From CAYMUN01 sp964640775 (GTDB lineage Bacteria; Patescibacteriota; Saccharimonadia; Saccharimonadales; UBA4665), in assembly GCA_964640775.1 (NCBI GenBank), contig CAZXIT010000001.1:1-60279 (forward strand): a stretch of 60,279 bases of DNA. Direction: 5' to 3'. Below the pieces are notes generated by a model. That model ran no database searches, was not told where the DNA came from, and was given only the letters and a program-made list of their open reading frames with translations. A program made the position numbers and the translations under genes. Below, in pieces: positions 51,149 through 59,577 of this stretch. Each line of letters begins with the position of its first letter. Position 1 is the stretch's first letter.

Positions 51149-51811
51149 CTAGGGCTTAGCTGCCGGAGTAGTGCTGCCTGAGCCGCCATTGTTGCTGCCA
51201 GCGCTTTGGACGCTGTTGCTGGTGCTGCTGCTGCTAGTACTCTGGTCGGCACACTTCTGGCCGCCGGGGTTCTGCTTCTTGAAGGTCGAGACGGCTTTAG
51301 CCACTTGGCCATTGTCGCCGAGGTTCTCCCAGAAGGTAACCTGGTCGCGGTTAATGACCATCTGGTCAAGCGGTTCGTGCAGTTCACAACCAAGCTTCAC
51401 CAAAGAAACGCTGGTGTTCGCCGTGCTGGTTGAGCCAGCGGCGGCGTTGGATGTTTGCAAGTAGTAAATATTGCTGACAACAAAGTACTTGGAGTTCAAG
51501 GTTTTAATGTTGCCAAAATAAACCTGGCCGGTGTTTAGGAAGACGGCCTGGAGCTTGCTGCTGTCAACAAATTTGTCCTCAGGCTTTACTTCCTTGCCAG
51601 CCAGTGTCGTCACGGCTATGACGGCGCCAATCAAAACGACGATGGCGGCGACGAGGACTACGGTAGTAATCCTAAACCATTCGCTTTTGTCAGCGCTTTT
51701 TACTTTTTTATTATTACCTGGGCTTGCGTTCCCGGCCGCTGTAGTCTGCGCACCTGGAGCCGCAGCTTGCGGTTGTACGTTGCGGTTAGAAAAATCCATA
51801 ACTTCGCTCAC
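51149..51811 (-). CDS. single-pass membrane protein, unknown function
   Basis: The 220-residue protein has a Gln/Ala/Pro/Asn-rich cytoplasmic N-terminus, one membrane helix near residues 49-70 (ITTVVLVAAIVVLIGAVIAV), and an outer domain with QAVFLNTGQVYFGNIKTLNS and YFVVSNIYYLQ, ending in a Ser/Gly/Asn-rich tail. Two Cys residues are present. I take the GTG at 51811 (MSEVMDFSNR) because AGAGG lies just upstream; the ATG at 51799 is an alternative. The family is not recognised, though the NTGQVYFG-type domain seems recurrent in this lineage. Confidence 0.72.
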   Translation of the reverse strand: MSEVMDFSNRNVQPQAAAPGAQTTAAGNASPGNNKKVKSADKSEWFRITTVVLVAAIVVLIGAVIAVTTLAGKEVKPEDKFVDSSKLQAVFLNTGQVYFGNIKTLNSKYFVVSNIYYLQTSNAAAGSTSTANTSVSLVKLGCELHEPLDQMVINRDQVTFWENLGDNGQVAKAVSTFKKQNPGGQKCADQSTSSSSTSNSVQSAGSNNGGSGSTTPAAKP

Positions 51812-51975
51812 TCCACCTCTTTTATTACTTTTATGCTTACCGACCCAGTGTAATACAACCGCCACGTTCAGCGCAAGGAAAAAGTGCCCTAATCGGCACA
51901 CAGGGGTTGACAAACAAAAACCCACCAGAGTATGTTAGGGGTACATTACTAATCGTAAGAGAGGGAGATCCTAAC

Positions 51976-52173
51976 ATGGCTTACAAGCACACCAATTCCA
52001 AAGGCGTCACATATTACTTAAACTCTAAGGCTGTTGTCCTGCGCGGCGGCAAAGAGCAGACTATCTACTACTTCAGCAAAGACCAGCGCCCAGAAGCAAC
52101 TGACCTGCCAGCTGGTATGGAAGTCAACGAGAACCCCCGCAACGGTTTCCTGACTGTCAAGCGCACCAAATAG
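51976..52173 (+). CDS. 65-residue conserved small protein
   Basis: The protein begins MAYKHTNSKGVTYYLNSKAV and has RGGKEQTIYYFSKDQRP and NPRNGFLTVKR. It looks like a compact beta-strand protein that is widespread in Patescibacteria, as far as I recall. GAGGGAGAT lies 6 nt before the ATG, which decides this start over the longer frame from 51907. An efficient terminator at 52216 suggests a strongly expressed single-gene unit. Confidence 0.8.
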   Translation: MAYKHTNSKGVTYYLNSKAVVLRGGKEQTIYYFSKDQRPEATDLPAGMEVNENPRNGFLTVKRTK

Positions 52174-52215
52174 GTCTATCCCCCGTGCCGGGGGCCGCCT
52201 ATCGAGGACGCACTA

Positions 52216-52252
52216 AAAGATACCCGGCCAGCAATGAGCCGGGTATCTTTGT
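52216..52252. terminator. intrinsic terminator of the 65-residue gene
   Basis: A perfect 13-bp stem, AAAGATACCCGGC (52216-52228) with GCCGGGTATCTTT (52238-52250), has a 9-base loop. A weaker GC-rich hairpin (CCCCCGTGCCGGGGG, 52180-52194) precedes it. Confidence 0.85.
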
Positions 52253-52298
52253 AATAAAACTAACCTGGCAATCCACGAAAGTTTGTATAGTAGAATCA

Positions 52299-53057
52299 AT
52301 GCCCGAGATAATCCTAAAAGTAACAGACCTCAAAAAGGTGTATGACGACAAGCCGGCAGTTGACGGCATCTCCTTCGAGGTGAAAAAGGGCGAGATCTTT
52401 GGCATCTTGGGTCCGAACGGCGCCGGTAAAACTACCACTTTGGAGATGATTGAAACCTTGCGCGAGATCGATGAGGGCACAATTGTTCTTAACGGTTTGA
52501 ATGTCGCGCAGCAGCCCGACAAAGTTAAAGCTATCATCGGTGTCCAGCCCCAGACTCCGGCTTTTCAGGACAAGCAGAAACTAACCGAGATCATTGAACT
52601 ATTTGCCGCTGCTTACGGTGAAAAAGTTAATGCCCGCGAATTCCTGGATGACGTACAGCTTGGTGAAAAAGCCAATAGTTTTGCCGAGCAGCTCTCTGGC
52701 GGCCAGCGCCAGCGCCTCAGCATTGCCGCCGCCCTGGTACATAATCCGACGGTCTTTTTCCTGGATGAGCCGACGACTGGCCTTGACCCGGGAGCCCGCC
52801 GCAATCTCTGGGATCTGATTCGCGAAGTCCGGGACAGGGGCGTGACTGTCATCATGACCACCCACTATCTTGATGAAGCCGAGCTGCTTTGTGACCGAGT
52901 GGCCATCATGGATCACGGTAAAATTATCGCCCTCGATACACCTAAAAAACTAATTAAGCAGTTACTGGACCGCGGCTTTACCAAAAAGGAAGAAGTCCAA
53001 CAGGCTAACCTGGACGATGTCTTTATCGACCTCACCGGCAAGGGACTCAAGGATTAA
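52299..53057 (+). CDS. ABC transporter ATPase (CcmA/DrrA-like)
   Basis: The 252-residue protein has Walker A GPNGAGKTTTLEMI near residues 39-52, signature LSGGQRQRLSIAAALV, Walker B TVFFLDEPTTGLDPGARR and MTTHYLDEAELLCDRVAIMD. It is the ATPase of an ABC-2 exporter with the permease encoded 3 bases downstream. Drug, lipid or envelope-component export is possible. The start at 52299 is preferred to the open frame from 52185, which runs through the preceding terminator. TATAGT (52286-52291) ends 7 nt before the ATG. Confidence 0.93.
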   Translation: MPEIILKVTDLKKVYDDKPAVDGISFEVKKGEIFGILGPNGAGKTTTLEMIETLREIDEGTIVLNGLNVAQQPDKVKAIIGVQPQTPAFQDKQKLTEIIELFAAAYGEKVNAREFLDDVQLGEKANSFAEQLSGGQRQRLSIAAALVHNPTVFFLDEPTTGLDPGARRNLWDLIREVRDRGVTVIMTTHYLDEAELLCDRVAIMDHGKIIALDTPKKLIKQLLDRGFTKKEEVQQANLDDVFIDLTGKGLKD

Positions 53058-53060
53058 AAT

Positions 53061-54176
53061 ATGACTATAAAACAACAGTTACGCACCGTCCTAGTATTTA
53101 CCAAACTCAGCACCAAGCGCTTTTTCCGCGACCGCCTAGCCCAGTTTTTTGGGATTATTTTCCCGCTCATTTTCTTGTTTGTCTTTGGCAGCTTCAGCAG
53201 CGGCAATAACAACGTCAGCTTTAAAGTCGCCGTGCTCAACCAATCTCACACGTCATTCGCCGCTAATTTTTCCAAGGAGCTCAACAAAGGCAAGCTCTTT
53301 AAGCCCGACAAATCCATTACCACCCTTAACCAGGCCAAGGACAAGATGGGCAAAAGCCAGATAGACGGCATCGTCATCCTGCCGCCGGACTTTGGTGCCA
53401 TCAAAACCGGCCAGACTACCCCGTCAGGCCAGGTGCAGCTGCTATACAACCACACCAGTTCCGGCACCGGTCAAACCCTGACATCGGTACTCGACGGCAT
53501 GCTCAAGCAAATTAACGCCAAATTCGTAAAAGTTCAACAACCATTCGCAGTAGCCCCCAAGGAGCTTAACGAAAAGAGCCTGACAGCCTTTGACTATACC
53601 TTTGCCGGGCTGCTGGGCTTCTCGATCATCGGTCTCGGCATCTTTGGCCCGGTCAACGTGTTTCCGGAGCTCAAAAAGCAGGGCATCTTGCGCCGGCTGC
53701 ACACTACGCCGCTCAAGACCTGGCAATATTTCATGGCAACCATGTTTAGCCAGGCGATAACCGGTATCATCGCCATTGCCGTGCAATTCGTCGTGGCTAT
53801 CAAGTTTTTCCATCTCAAAATCGACGGCGATTACCCGGAAATTGTGATCTTCGCGGTGCTCAGCATCTTTATGATCCTAGGTCTGGGCTTGGCGATCGGC
53901 GGCTGGGCCAAAAATGAACGCCAGGCCGCGCCGCTGGCCAACATCATCGTGTTTCCGATGCTGTTCCTGTCCGGTACCTTTTTCCCGCGCTTCCTGATGC
54001 CGGAGTGGCTGCAAACAGTCACTACTTTTTTGCCGCTGACCCCAGTTATTGACGGCCTGCGTCTGCTAACGACCGAAGGCAAGCATCTCATCGACCTTGG
54101 CCCCCAGCTCGGGCTGATCGCTGCCTGGGGCATCCTGATCTATGCCATCGCCTTCCGCGTCTTCAAGTGGGAGTAG
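53061..54176 (+). CDS. ABC-2 type transporter permease
   Basis: The 371-residue permease has one N-terminal membrane helix (about 29-47, GIIFPLIFLFVFGSF), an extracytoplasmic domain of about 130 residues, then five membrane segments from about residue 177 to the end, including LGFSIIGLGIFGPVNVFPEL, KQGILRRLHTTPLKTWQYFM and LFLSGTFFPRFLMPEWLQ. This matches the YhgE/DrrB-like ABC-2 layout. It pairs with the ATPase just upstream. Confidence 0.92.
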   Translation: MTIKQQLRTVLVFTKLSTKRFFRDRLAQFFGIIFPLIFLFVFGSFSSGNNNVSFKVAVLNQSHTSFAANFSKELNKGKLFKPDKSITTLNQAKDKMGKSQIDGIVILPPDFGAIKTGQTTPSGQVQLLYNHTSSGTGQTLTSVLDGMLKQINAKFVKVQQPFAVAPKELNEKSLTAFDYTFAGLLGFSIIGLGIFGPVNVFPELKKQGILRRLHTTPLKTWQYFMATMFSQAITGIIAIAVQFVVAIKFFHLKIDGDYPEIVIFAVLSIFMILGLGLAIGGWAKNERQAAPLANIIVFPMLFLSGTFFPRFLMPEWLQTVTTFLPLTPVIDGLRLLTTEGKHLIDLGPQLGLIAAWGILIYAIAFRVFKWE

Positions 54177-54191
54177 CTGTAAGCATTTTCA

Positions 54192-54219
54192 TTGCAAATT
54201 TACATAAGCATGATATAAT
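54192..54219 (+). promoter_or_regulatory. leaderless promoter of the 110-residue gene
   Basis: TTGCAA (54192-54197), 16 bases, TATAAT (54214-54219). The ATG at 54229 is 9 bases beyond the -10. Confidence 0.7.
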
Positions 54220-54228
54220 TTGGTAATT

Positions 54229-54561
54229 ATGCCCGATCATAATCAGTTATCATTTACACCGCCGCCAGAATTGCCAGGGGCGCCTGTCGGTGACGAACGC
54301 ACCGCTGATCAGAAGTACGGTATCACACCCGCTGATAAAGAACGCCGCGAGAGTTTGCTGATTGACCAGTTCAGTCCGGACGAAGCAGAGTTTATGGCGC
54401 GTCAGACGGACATACCCCTGCTGGAACCCAAACGAGACGTGCCGCCGCCACGAGAGCGAGTTCCTGTGCGCAGAGATCGGCTGAGTGCTATGGGCAAGCT
54501 GGCTGCTGACGAGCCTCCGGAACACATTGCCGCCGAAGTCCGCCGGATGAGGGGCTACTAA
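54229..54561 (+). CDS. 110-residue charged soluble protein, unknown
   Basis: I do not recognise the family. The protein is acidic and Pro/Arg-rich, with no membrane segment. It contains FSPDEAEFMARQTDIPLLEP and RVPVRRDRLSAMGKLAADEP and is probably mostly disordered with short helices. The start is set by the promoter; no Shine-Dalgarno sequence is present. Confidence 0.65.
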   Translation: MPDHNQLSFTPPPELPGAPVGDERTADQKYGITPADKERRESLLIDQFSPDEAEFMARQTDIPLLEPKRDVPPPRERVPVRRDRLSAMGKLAADEPPEHIAAEVRRMRGY

Positions 54562-54592
54562 GCCGCCTCTATTATTAGTACAATATGCGCAC

Positions 54593-55582
54593 GTGACTTA
54601 TCTGGATAATCTACCAAAGCCGTTTTTCGTATTGGCGCCAATGGACGATGTGACCGATACGGTCTTTCGCCAGGTGGTGGCTGGCTGCGTGGCGCCAGAC
54701 CTGTATTTTACGGAGTTTGTGAATGTCGACGGCCTGCAGAGTCCCGGCCGGGACAAGCTGCTCAAAAAACTGTGCTTTACAGCCGCCGAACAGCCACTGG
54801 TCGCCCAGATCTGGGGCAAAAATCCCGAGAATTTTTACAAAACCGCCAGACAGCTGGCCGATGGTACATTTGCCAAGGAATTAGGATTGCCCAAAGGCGT
54901 TGACTTTGCGGGGGTCGACCTCAACATGGGCTGCCCCGAAAAAATCGCTGTCAAAAACGGTACCTGCAGCGCTCTGATGAACAATCGCGAGCTGGCGGCC
55001 GAAATTATTACCGCCACCCAAAAAGGCCTGGATGGCCGTCTGCCACTGAGTATCAAGACCCGCATCGGCTTTACCCAGGTGGATATGACCTGGATCGAGT
55101 TCCTGCTGCGGTTTGACTTGCAGGCTTTGACGCTGCACGGCCGCACTAAAAGCGAGATGAGCAAAGTACCGGCCAGATGGGAGATTATCGGCCAGGCCAG
55201 GGAGCTGCGCGACAAGCTGGCGCCAGAGACGCTGATCATTGGCAACGGCGACGTCTTGAGCCGCGCGCAAGGCTTAGAGCTGGCCGAAACCTACCAGCTT
55301 GACGGCATCATGATCGGCCGCGGTATATTTCACGATCCGTTTGTGTTTGCTGCGCAAAGCCCCTGGCCGGACTTCAGCGAGACACAGCGCCGCGAATTGT
55401 ACAAAAAGCATATCGAATTATTTGCCGAGACTTGGCAGCACCGTGAACACCCCGTCCAAACCCTCAATAAGTTTTGCAAGATCTATATCAATAATTTTGA
55501 CGGTGCCGTGAGGCTTCGCGAGCAATTAATGAAAGCCGGTGACAGCCAAGAGCTGCTTAGGATCTTGGCAGAGCAGCCTTAG
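54593..55582 (+). CDS. dus: tRNA-dihydrouridine synthase
   Basis: Dus enzymes reduce uridines in the tRNA D-loop with FMN and NADPH. The 329-residue TIM-barrel protein has FVLAPMDDVTDTVFRQVVAG near residues 12-31 and VDLNMGCPEKIAVKNGTCSA with the catalytic Cys. LTLHGRTKSEM and DGIMIGRGIFHDPFVF in the FMN phosphate site follow. Which uridine is modified cannot be said. It starts with GTG at 54593. TACAAT (54579-54584) ends 8 nt upstream. The stop is interlocked with the convergent gene (TTAG). Confidence 0.93.
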   Translation: MTYLDNLPKPFFVLAPMDDVTDTVFRQVVAGCVAPDLYFTEFVNVDGLQSPGRDKLLKKLCFTAAEQPLVAQIWGKNPENFYKTARQLADGTFAKELGLPKGVDFAGVDLNMGCPEKIAVKNGTCSALMNNRELAAEIITATQKGLDGRLPLSIKTRIGFTQVDMTWIEFLLRFDLQALTLHGRTKSEMSKVPARWEIIGQARELRDKLAPETLIIGNGDVLSRAQGLELAETYQLDGIMIGRGIFHDPFVFAAQSPWPDFSETQRRELYKKHIELFAETWQHREHPVQTLNKFCKIYINNFDGAVRLREQLMKAGDSQELLRILAEQP

Positions 55583-56415
55583 AGCATAGCCAGGACTTCG
55601 TGAGAGTCAGTCGCTAAATCTATCAGGGCTTCGGCAGCTACTTCTTGCCGGGTGAAGGTTCTTTCTTTTTCGGGAGTTGTAGCATGGTGGTCCATCATGC
55701 TGACCATCTCGGAATCCCTGTCGCGCAGGGCGAGCCGTGTCCTTGCCTGGGCTAGCACAATTCGAGCCTCCGGATTATTCTGGACAGTTGTTAAGCCTTC
55801 GGCGGTCACAATCGCGGCCGGCACCAGTACATCGTCGGCTGTATCAGACGAGTTGACGATCCTATCCCAGGAGCGATGGAAAGTTTCGCGGGCAATTCGC
55901 TTCAAATCTTGCCGGCGATCGCGGCCTTGGCTTTCTGGTGAGGTGTAAGGCTTTACCTCGGTGGCATCAGCTTGCTTGGCGATACAAGTGGCATACTGCA
56001 GTTCCAGAATTGGATCAGGCTCTTCGGCTTCAAACAGCAAGCTTTCTCTGAGCGGCGTGCTGCCGATCGCTCCCAAAAACTGGACGCCCGCTTTACGGTA
56101 TAGATCAACTGTCGCGTCCAATCCCAGCCGGCCTTCTTGAAGCACGGCGATTTCGAGCATTGTCTTGGCGGCAGCCAGGTACTCTTCGTGGGTTTTTTTG
56201 GGCGGTATACTGCCTTCTCTTGCCAGTCGCTGTGCGCTTTCGTTGCGCCAAAAGGCATCAACTTCCTCTGGTGATCCGGTCAGTGCCATTTCTACCGGCG
56301 CGTCTGGCCGCAAAGCTGCATCGGACATAAATATTACGGAGTCTTCAAGGCTGGCATCCCCGGGATGCGGTTCAAACGCAGGAGTTTCGGTGTTTGCAGG
56401 TTGTGGGTGAGGCAT
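55579..56415 (-). CDS. 278-residue soluble protein, unknown function
   Basis: I do not recognise the family. The product is acidic and mostly helical, without a signal peptide or membrane segment. It contains DSVIFMSDAALRPDAPVEMA, EEYLAAAKTMLEIAVLQEGR and ARTRLALRDRDSEMVSMMDH. The N-terminal 25 residues look disordered. It overlaps the dus stop by 4 bases on the opposite strand. Confidence 0.65.
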   Translation of the reverse strand: MPHPQPANTETPAFEPHPGDASLEDSVIFMSDAALRPDAPVEMALTGSPEEVDAFWRNESAQRLAREGSIPPKKTHEEYLAAAKTMLEIAVLQEGRLGLDATVDLYRKAGVQFLGAIGSTPLRESLLFEAEEPDPILELQYATCIAKQADATEVKPYTSPESQGRDRRQDLKRIARETFHRSWDRIVNSSDTADDVLVPAAIVTAEGLTTVQNNPEARIVLAQARTRLALRDRDSEMVSMMDHHATTPEKERTFTRQEVAAEALIDLATDSHEVLAML

Positions 56416-56525
56416 ATTTTTGTTGGTTTCGTTTTATGCTTCGTGCAGGATCCTCTTACGCTTTCATTGTACACCCGGATGTCAACCGTTTTAAAGTACT
56501 TTGTCAGTGAGAAATCTTACAAAAT

Positions 56526-56972
56526 TTAGTTGTCGTGGTGATACTGGTGAGCGATAGCGTGGCCTTTGCCGCGGCTTATCAGGTACTTGTTGAGCGGGAA
56601 AGCTGCCGCGAAAGCCACGATCAGTGAACTGCCCAGGCTAATCCAAAACAGCCAAGTGCTGAGTCCAGCATTGATGGCGCCGGGAATCAGCAGGATAAAA
56701 CCATTGTCAGCTGCTTCCATACTGGTGATCGAAGCGGTGTCGGCTAGCAAGGCAACGCCGAGTGCCCTATGCACACTCAAGCCATGCTTCAGCAGCGGCC
56801 GCACGCTCAACCCATAGCCAAACCCAAAGGCCAGCACGATCGATACCGCGACGCTGAGCGTGGTCCCCCATGACAACGCAGCTGAGATTATCATGCCAAG
56901 CACTTCGCCGATCGCGCAGCCGCTCAGGCAGTGCAGGGTGGCGCTGGCCGCCATTTTGTTGCTGACTTCCAT
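56526..56972 (-). CDS. DUF4396-like membrane protein
   Basis: The 148-residue protein has four membrane segments and the DUF4396 signatures ATLHCLSGCAIGEVLGM near residues 10-26 (with two Cys and a His) and LADTASITSMEAADNGFIL. The C-terminal tail is His-rich (HAIAHQYHHDN). The conserved His, Cys and acidic residues could bind metal, but function is unknown. TATACT (plus-strand AGTATA, 56981-56986) ends 8 nt before the ATG; a TTG 9 bases upstream is less likely as start. Confidence 0.8.
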   Translation of the reverse strand: MEVSNKMAASATLHCLSGCAIGEVLGMIISAALSWGTTLSVAVSIVLAFGFGYGLSVRPLLKHGLSVHRALGVALLADTASITSMEAADNGFILLIPGAINAGLSTWLFWISLGSSLIVAFAAAFPLNKYLISRGKGHAIAHQYHHDN

Positions 56973-56980
56973 GTCTAGCA

Positions 56981-57024
56981 AGTATACAGCCTCAGATCAA
57001 TCAGGGGCGGCCATACTGTATAAT
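56981..57024. promoter_or_regulatory. divergent leaderless promoters
   Basis: Minus-strand TATACT (plus-strand AGTATA, 56981-56986) serves the DUF4396 gene, and plus-strand TATAAT (57019-57024) serves the gene at 57031, with 6 bases to its ATG. The whole intergenic region is 58 bases. Confidence 0.6.
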
Positions 57025-57030
57025 TCAACC

Positions 57031-57345
57031 ATGCAACCACCCAATGATGGCGCGGACGCCGCCTTGCCTGCCGCAATTGCCCAGACCCAAGTCATCCAGC
57101 CTAATACCGGGGCGGCTTTGACGCCGCCGGACTCAACCACGGAACCTTCTCTGGAACGTGAGGCTGGCGTGGCGCCTGAGACCCTGGCTGCACATAAGCG
57201 GCCGCCAGCTCCCCGCCGTAAAACGGGTCTTGCCGCTTTGCGGCGAACTGTAGCTCACAACAAAAAACTCGGCGTGATCATCACCTGTGCGCTGATGGGG
57301 CTGCTGCTGACCGAAACCGCCTTCGCTTTGCTGCTCACCACATAG
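57031..57345 (+). CDS. 104-residue tail-anchored-like protein
   Basis: I do not recognise the family. A Pro/Ala/Thr-rich N-terminus is followed by a basic stretch (HKRPPAPRRKTGLAALRRTV) and a C-terminal membrane helix (about 82-102, GVIITCALMGLLLTETAFAL). It resembles the protein at 47388 in layout. The lipid-kinase gene begins 3 bases later, so the two are probably cotranscribed. Confidence 0.68.
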   Translation: MQPPNDGADAALPAAIAQTQVIQPNTGAALTPPDSTTEPSLEREAGVAPETLAAHKRPPAPRRKTGLAALRRTVAHNKKLGVIITCALMGLLLTETAFALLLTT

Positions 57346-57348
57346 TCC

Positions 57349-58242
57349 ATGAAGGCATTTAGCAAAGTAGTCATCATCTACAATCCCAACAGTACCGGCA
57401 ATAGCAAAGCGAATGCCGAGAAGCTGGCCAAGGGTCTCAAAAAGTCATTATCCCGGATACCCGTAAAGCTAATTCCTACCCGGCGTGCCGGCCACGGCGA
57501 GGAATTGGCCTATGATTTGGTGCAGTCCCAAAAACATCTCCTCATTGTGTCCTCCAGCGGTGACGGCGGCTACCATGAGGTTATCAATGGCGTGATGCGG
57601 GCTGGCACGAAAGGCAAGTCGACAATCTGCGCGGTCCTGCCGGCCGGCAATGCCAATGACCATAGCCGAACCATGCGGCACACATCCCTGCAGCGCGCTA
57701 TCAAAAATGGCAAGATCACCAAAATCGACCTGCTAAAGGTAACTATCGAATCATCTCACAGCAAGCGGAAGCGAGTACGCTACGCGCATTCTTATGCCGG
57801 CCTGGGACTGACGCCAGTCATCGCCGCCGAGCTAAATCGCCAATCGCTCAATCCTTTCAAGGAGGCCTCGCTGGTCATTAAACTATTTTTTAAATATCGG
57901 CCGATTGAAATCCGACGCGATAACAAAATAGTCAGTTTTGACAGCCTTATTTTTGCCAACATCAATAAAATGGCCAAAGTGCTGACGCTGGCTCGAAAAA
58001 ACCAGCCGGACGACGGGCGGTTTGAAGTCATATCATTTCCCCATACCCGCAAGCGGGTACTGATCAGAAAAGTCCTGCTGGCCGCGACTATCGGCCTAAA
58101 AACCAGGCAGCGAGAACGAAAATACACTTTCAAAACGATCAAAGCCACGCCGATGCAGCTTGACGGGGAAGTCACCCGGCTGGCTGCCGGCAACCAGGTA
58201 GAAATCACTGCCGCCCGAAAAGCCCTGGCTACCATCGTTTAG
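57349..58242 (+). CDS. diacylglycerol kinase-family lipid kinase (DagK/YegS-like)
   Basis: The 297-residue protein has the DAGK catalytic fold: VVIIYNPNSTGNSKANAEKL near residues 7-26, the nucleotide loop SSSGDGGYHEVINGVMRAG (GGDGT replaced by SGDGG) and LPAGNANDHSR. The C-terminal beta domain has TFKTIKATPMQLDGEV. The substrate could be diacylglycerol or another lipid alcohol. It lies at the end of a two-gene unit before a terminator. Confidence 0.87.
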   Translation: MKAFSKVVIIYNPNSTGNSKANAEKLAKGLKKSLSRIPVKLIPTRRAGHGEELAYDLVQSQKHLLIVSSSGDGGYHEVINGVMRAGTKGKSTICAVLPAGNANDHSRTMRHTSLQRAIKNGKITKIDLLKVTIESSHSKRKRVRYAHSYAGLGLTPVIAAELNRQSLNPFKEASLVIKLFFKYRPIEIRRDNKIVSFDSLIFANINKMAKVLTLARKNQPDDGRFEVISFPHTRKRVLIRKVLLAATIGLKTRQRERKYTFKTIKATPMQLDGEVTRLAAGNQVEITAARKALATIV

Positions 58243-58264
58243 CAATGAATCAACCAGCAACAGC

Positions 58265-58296
58265 AAAAAAGGACGATCCCGCAAGTCGTCCTTTTC
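58265..58296. terminator. bidirectional intrinsic terminator
   Basis: AAAAAA, GGACGA (58271-58276), a 9-base loop, TCGTCC (58286-58291), then TTTT. On the minus strand it ends in six T, so it also ends the convergent 49-residue gene. Confidence 0.8.
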
Positions 58297-58336
58297 CGCT
58301 AGCCGCCGGCATAAGGCTGCAAACTATCAATCAGCT

Positions 58337-58486
58337 CTAGATGGAGCTGTCTGTCCAGAGAGTGAAGCGGTCACCGTGCTGGCTGGCGTTGGTGATGTCC
58401 TTCTGAGCCCCGTCCGGCGTCTGCAGGGTGACCTTGTAGCCATCATCCAGACTGCTAATCATGTCTTTTAATTCTCGTACTGTCAT
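58337..58486 (-). CDS. 49-residue small protein, unknown
   Basis: The ORF begins MTVRELKDMISSLDDGYKVT, with LQTPDGAQKDITNASQHGDR and FTLWTDSSI following. A strong Shine-Dalgarno sequence (AAAGGAGG) lies 5 nt before the ATG. Length, RBS and the terminator at 58265 make it likely to be a real gene although it is below common length cut-offs. No family is recognised. Confidence 0.75.
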   Translation of the reverse strand: MTVRELKDMISSLDDGYKVTLQTPDGAQKDITNASQHGDRFTLWTDSSI

Positions 58487-58738
58487 AAAAACCTCCTTTT
58501 ATTTACCAATTCCCAGTATGGGGAAGCTTATGCTTACGCGCAGTTAGAAATGCCACCTATGATTACAATCGACATAAGCATCTTGGTGGAAGACAGTAGT
58601 ATTTTTTGGAAACAAGTCCACGGACAGTTTAGGCTTTGGTACAAAGAGTTCAATCTGGCGCAATCATGTAAAGAATCGTACTGCTTTCCTGTCGCTGTAG
58701 CCGCACTATAAGCGGTATAAACGAAGGGGGAATTAGTT

Positions 58739-59563
58739 ATGAAACGATTATTATCCGGGATAGTGGCAGCCGTATTTGCCGGCCTGGTCATGACCGCTGG
58801 CGTGGCAGGCGCCGCGAGCGACCCTAGGACACACGGCAATGTTGGCTATGATGCCTACGGTCTGCATCGGAACGCCAAATTTGACGTAGAGCAAGAACTA
58901 AAGAGGTGTGCGCCCTGGAACGTCAATGGTACCTACACCTTTGACTTTGAGTACCTGGGTGGCCATTATGTCCATGACGCGATAATTAGCAACCAGCTCG
59001 CGAATGGCAACTATGATATAGCTGGCGGCTATCCGGCTGGCGGCCCATTCACCTATGCCTGGAACGGTACTGGCCACGTAGCTGGTACTACCGTGACCAA
59101 CAGCGTGGACTACACTGTAGGTGCGCCCGGTACACACATGAATATGACGGGCACAATTGCCTCAAATGGCACCATGAGCGGCACCTGGACAGATAATTTT
59201 GGCGGCACGCGAAACGGTACCTGGACAACAGCATCGGGCGCCGCCACAGCGGTTTTTGGCTGTAAGGGCGACGGCGAATTCCAATACTCAGATGCCAACG
59301 GCGATTCATACAAAGCCAAGATTAAATACGCAAAAGTCAGTGGTGCGGATGCCTGGTTTGCCGGCAAAGTCACAAAGGCCAGCCAGCCGAGCTGGGTCGG
59401 TAACTGGGTGTTTGTCAAGGTTCACGACGGTGGCTCCAGCGGCGACCAGGTCTGGGGCAGCTTCACCGACGAAAATAGCGCCAAAATTGGCGTTGCCAAT
59501 ATGACAGATCCAGCCGATGGGCCATTCGCCATCACCAGCGGCAACCTGGTAGTTAAACCGTAA
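58739..59563 (+). CDS. secreted protein with signal peptide, unknown function
   Basis: The 274-residue protein has a clear signal peptide (MKRLLSGIVAAVFAGLVMTA, then GVAGAASD; cleavage near residue 26). The mature part is beta-rich and aromatic, with YTFDFEYLGGHYVHDAIISN, YPAGGPFTYAWNGTGHVAGT, TIASNGTMSGTWTDNFGGTR and WVGNWVFVKVHDGGSSGDQV. Two Cys residues may pair. No enzyme motif is seen. AAGGGGG lies about 10 nt before the ATG. Confidence 0.78.
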   Translation: MKRLLSGIVAAVFAGLVMTAGVAGAASDPRTHGNVGYDAYGLHRNAKFDVEQELKRCAPWNVNGTYTFDFEYLGGHYVHDAIISNQLANGNYDIAGGYPAGGPFTYAWNGTGHVAGTTVTNSVDYTVGAPGTHMNMTGTIASNGTMSGTWTDNFGGTRNGTWTTASGAATAVFGCKGDGEFQYSDANGDSYKAKIKYAKVSGADAWFAGKVTKASQPSWVGNWVFVKVHDGGSSGDQVWGSFTDENSAKIGVANMTDPADGPFAITSGNLVVKP

Positions 59564-59577
59564 TCTTGAACAACTTA

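Noticed and set aside
58559..58711. 50-codon plus-strand ORF in the spacer before the secreted-protein gene
   Set aside because: No Shine-Dalgarno, no -10 at a leaderless distance, and composition with many rare hydrophobic-Cys patterns; it seems to be chance, although it cannot be fully excluded.
58534..58839. 101-codon minus-strand ORF
   Set aside because: It overlaps the signal-peptide start of the gene at 58739 and the spacer; no ribosome-binding site or promoter supports it.
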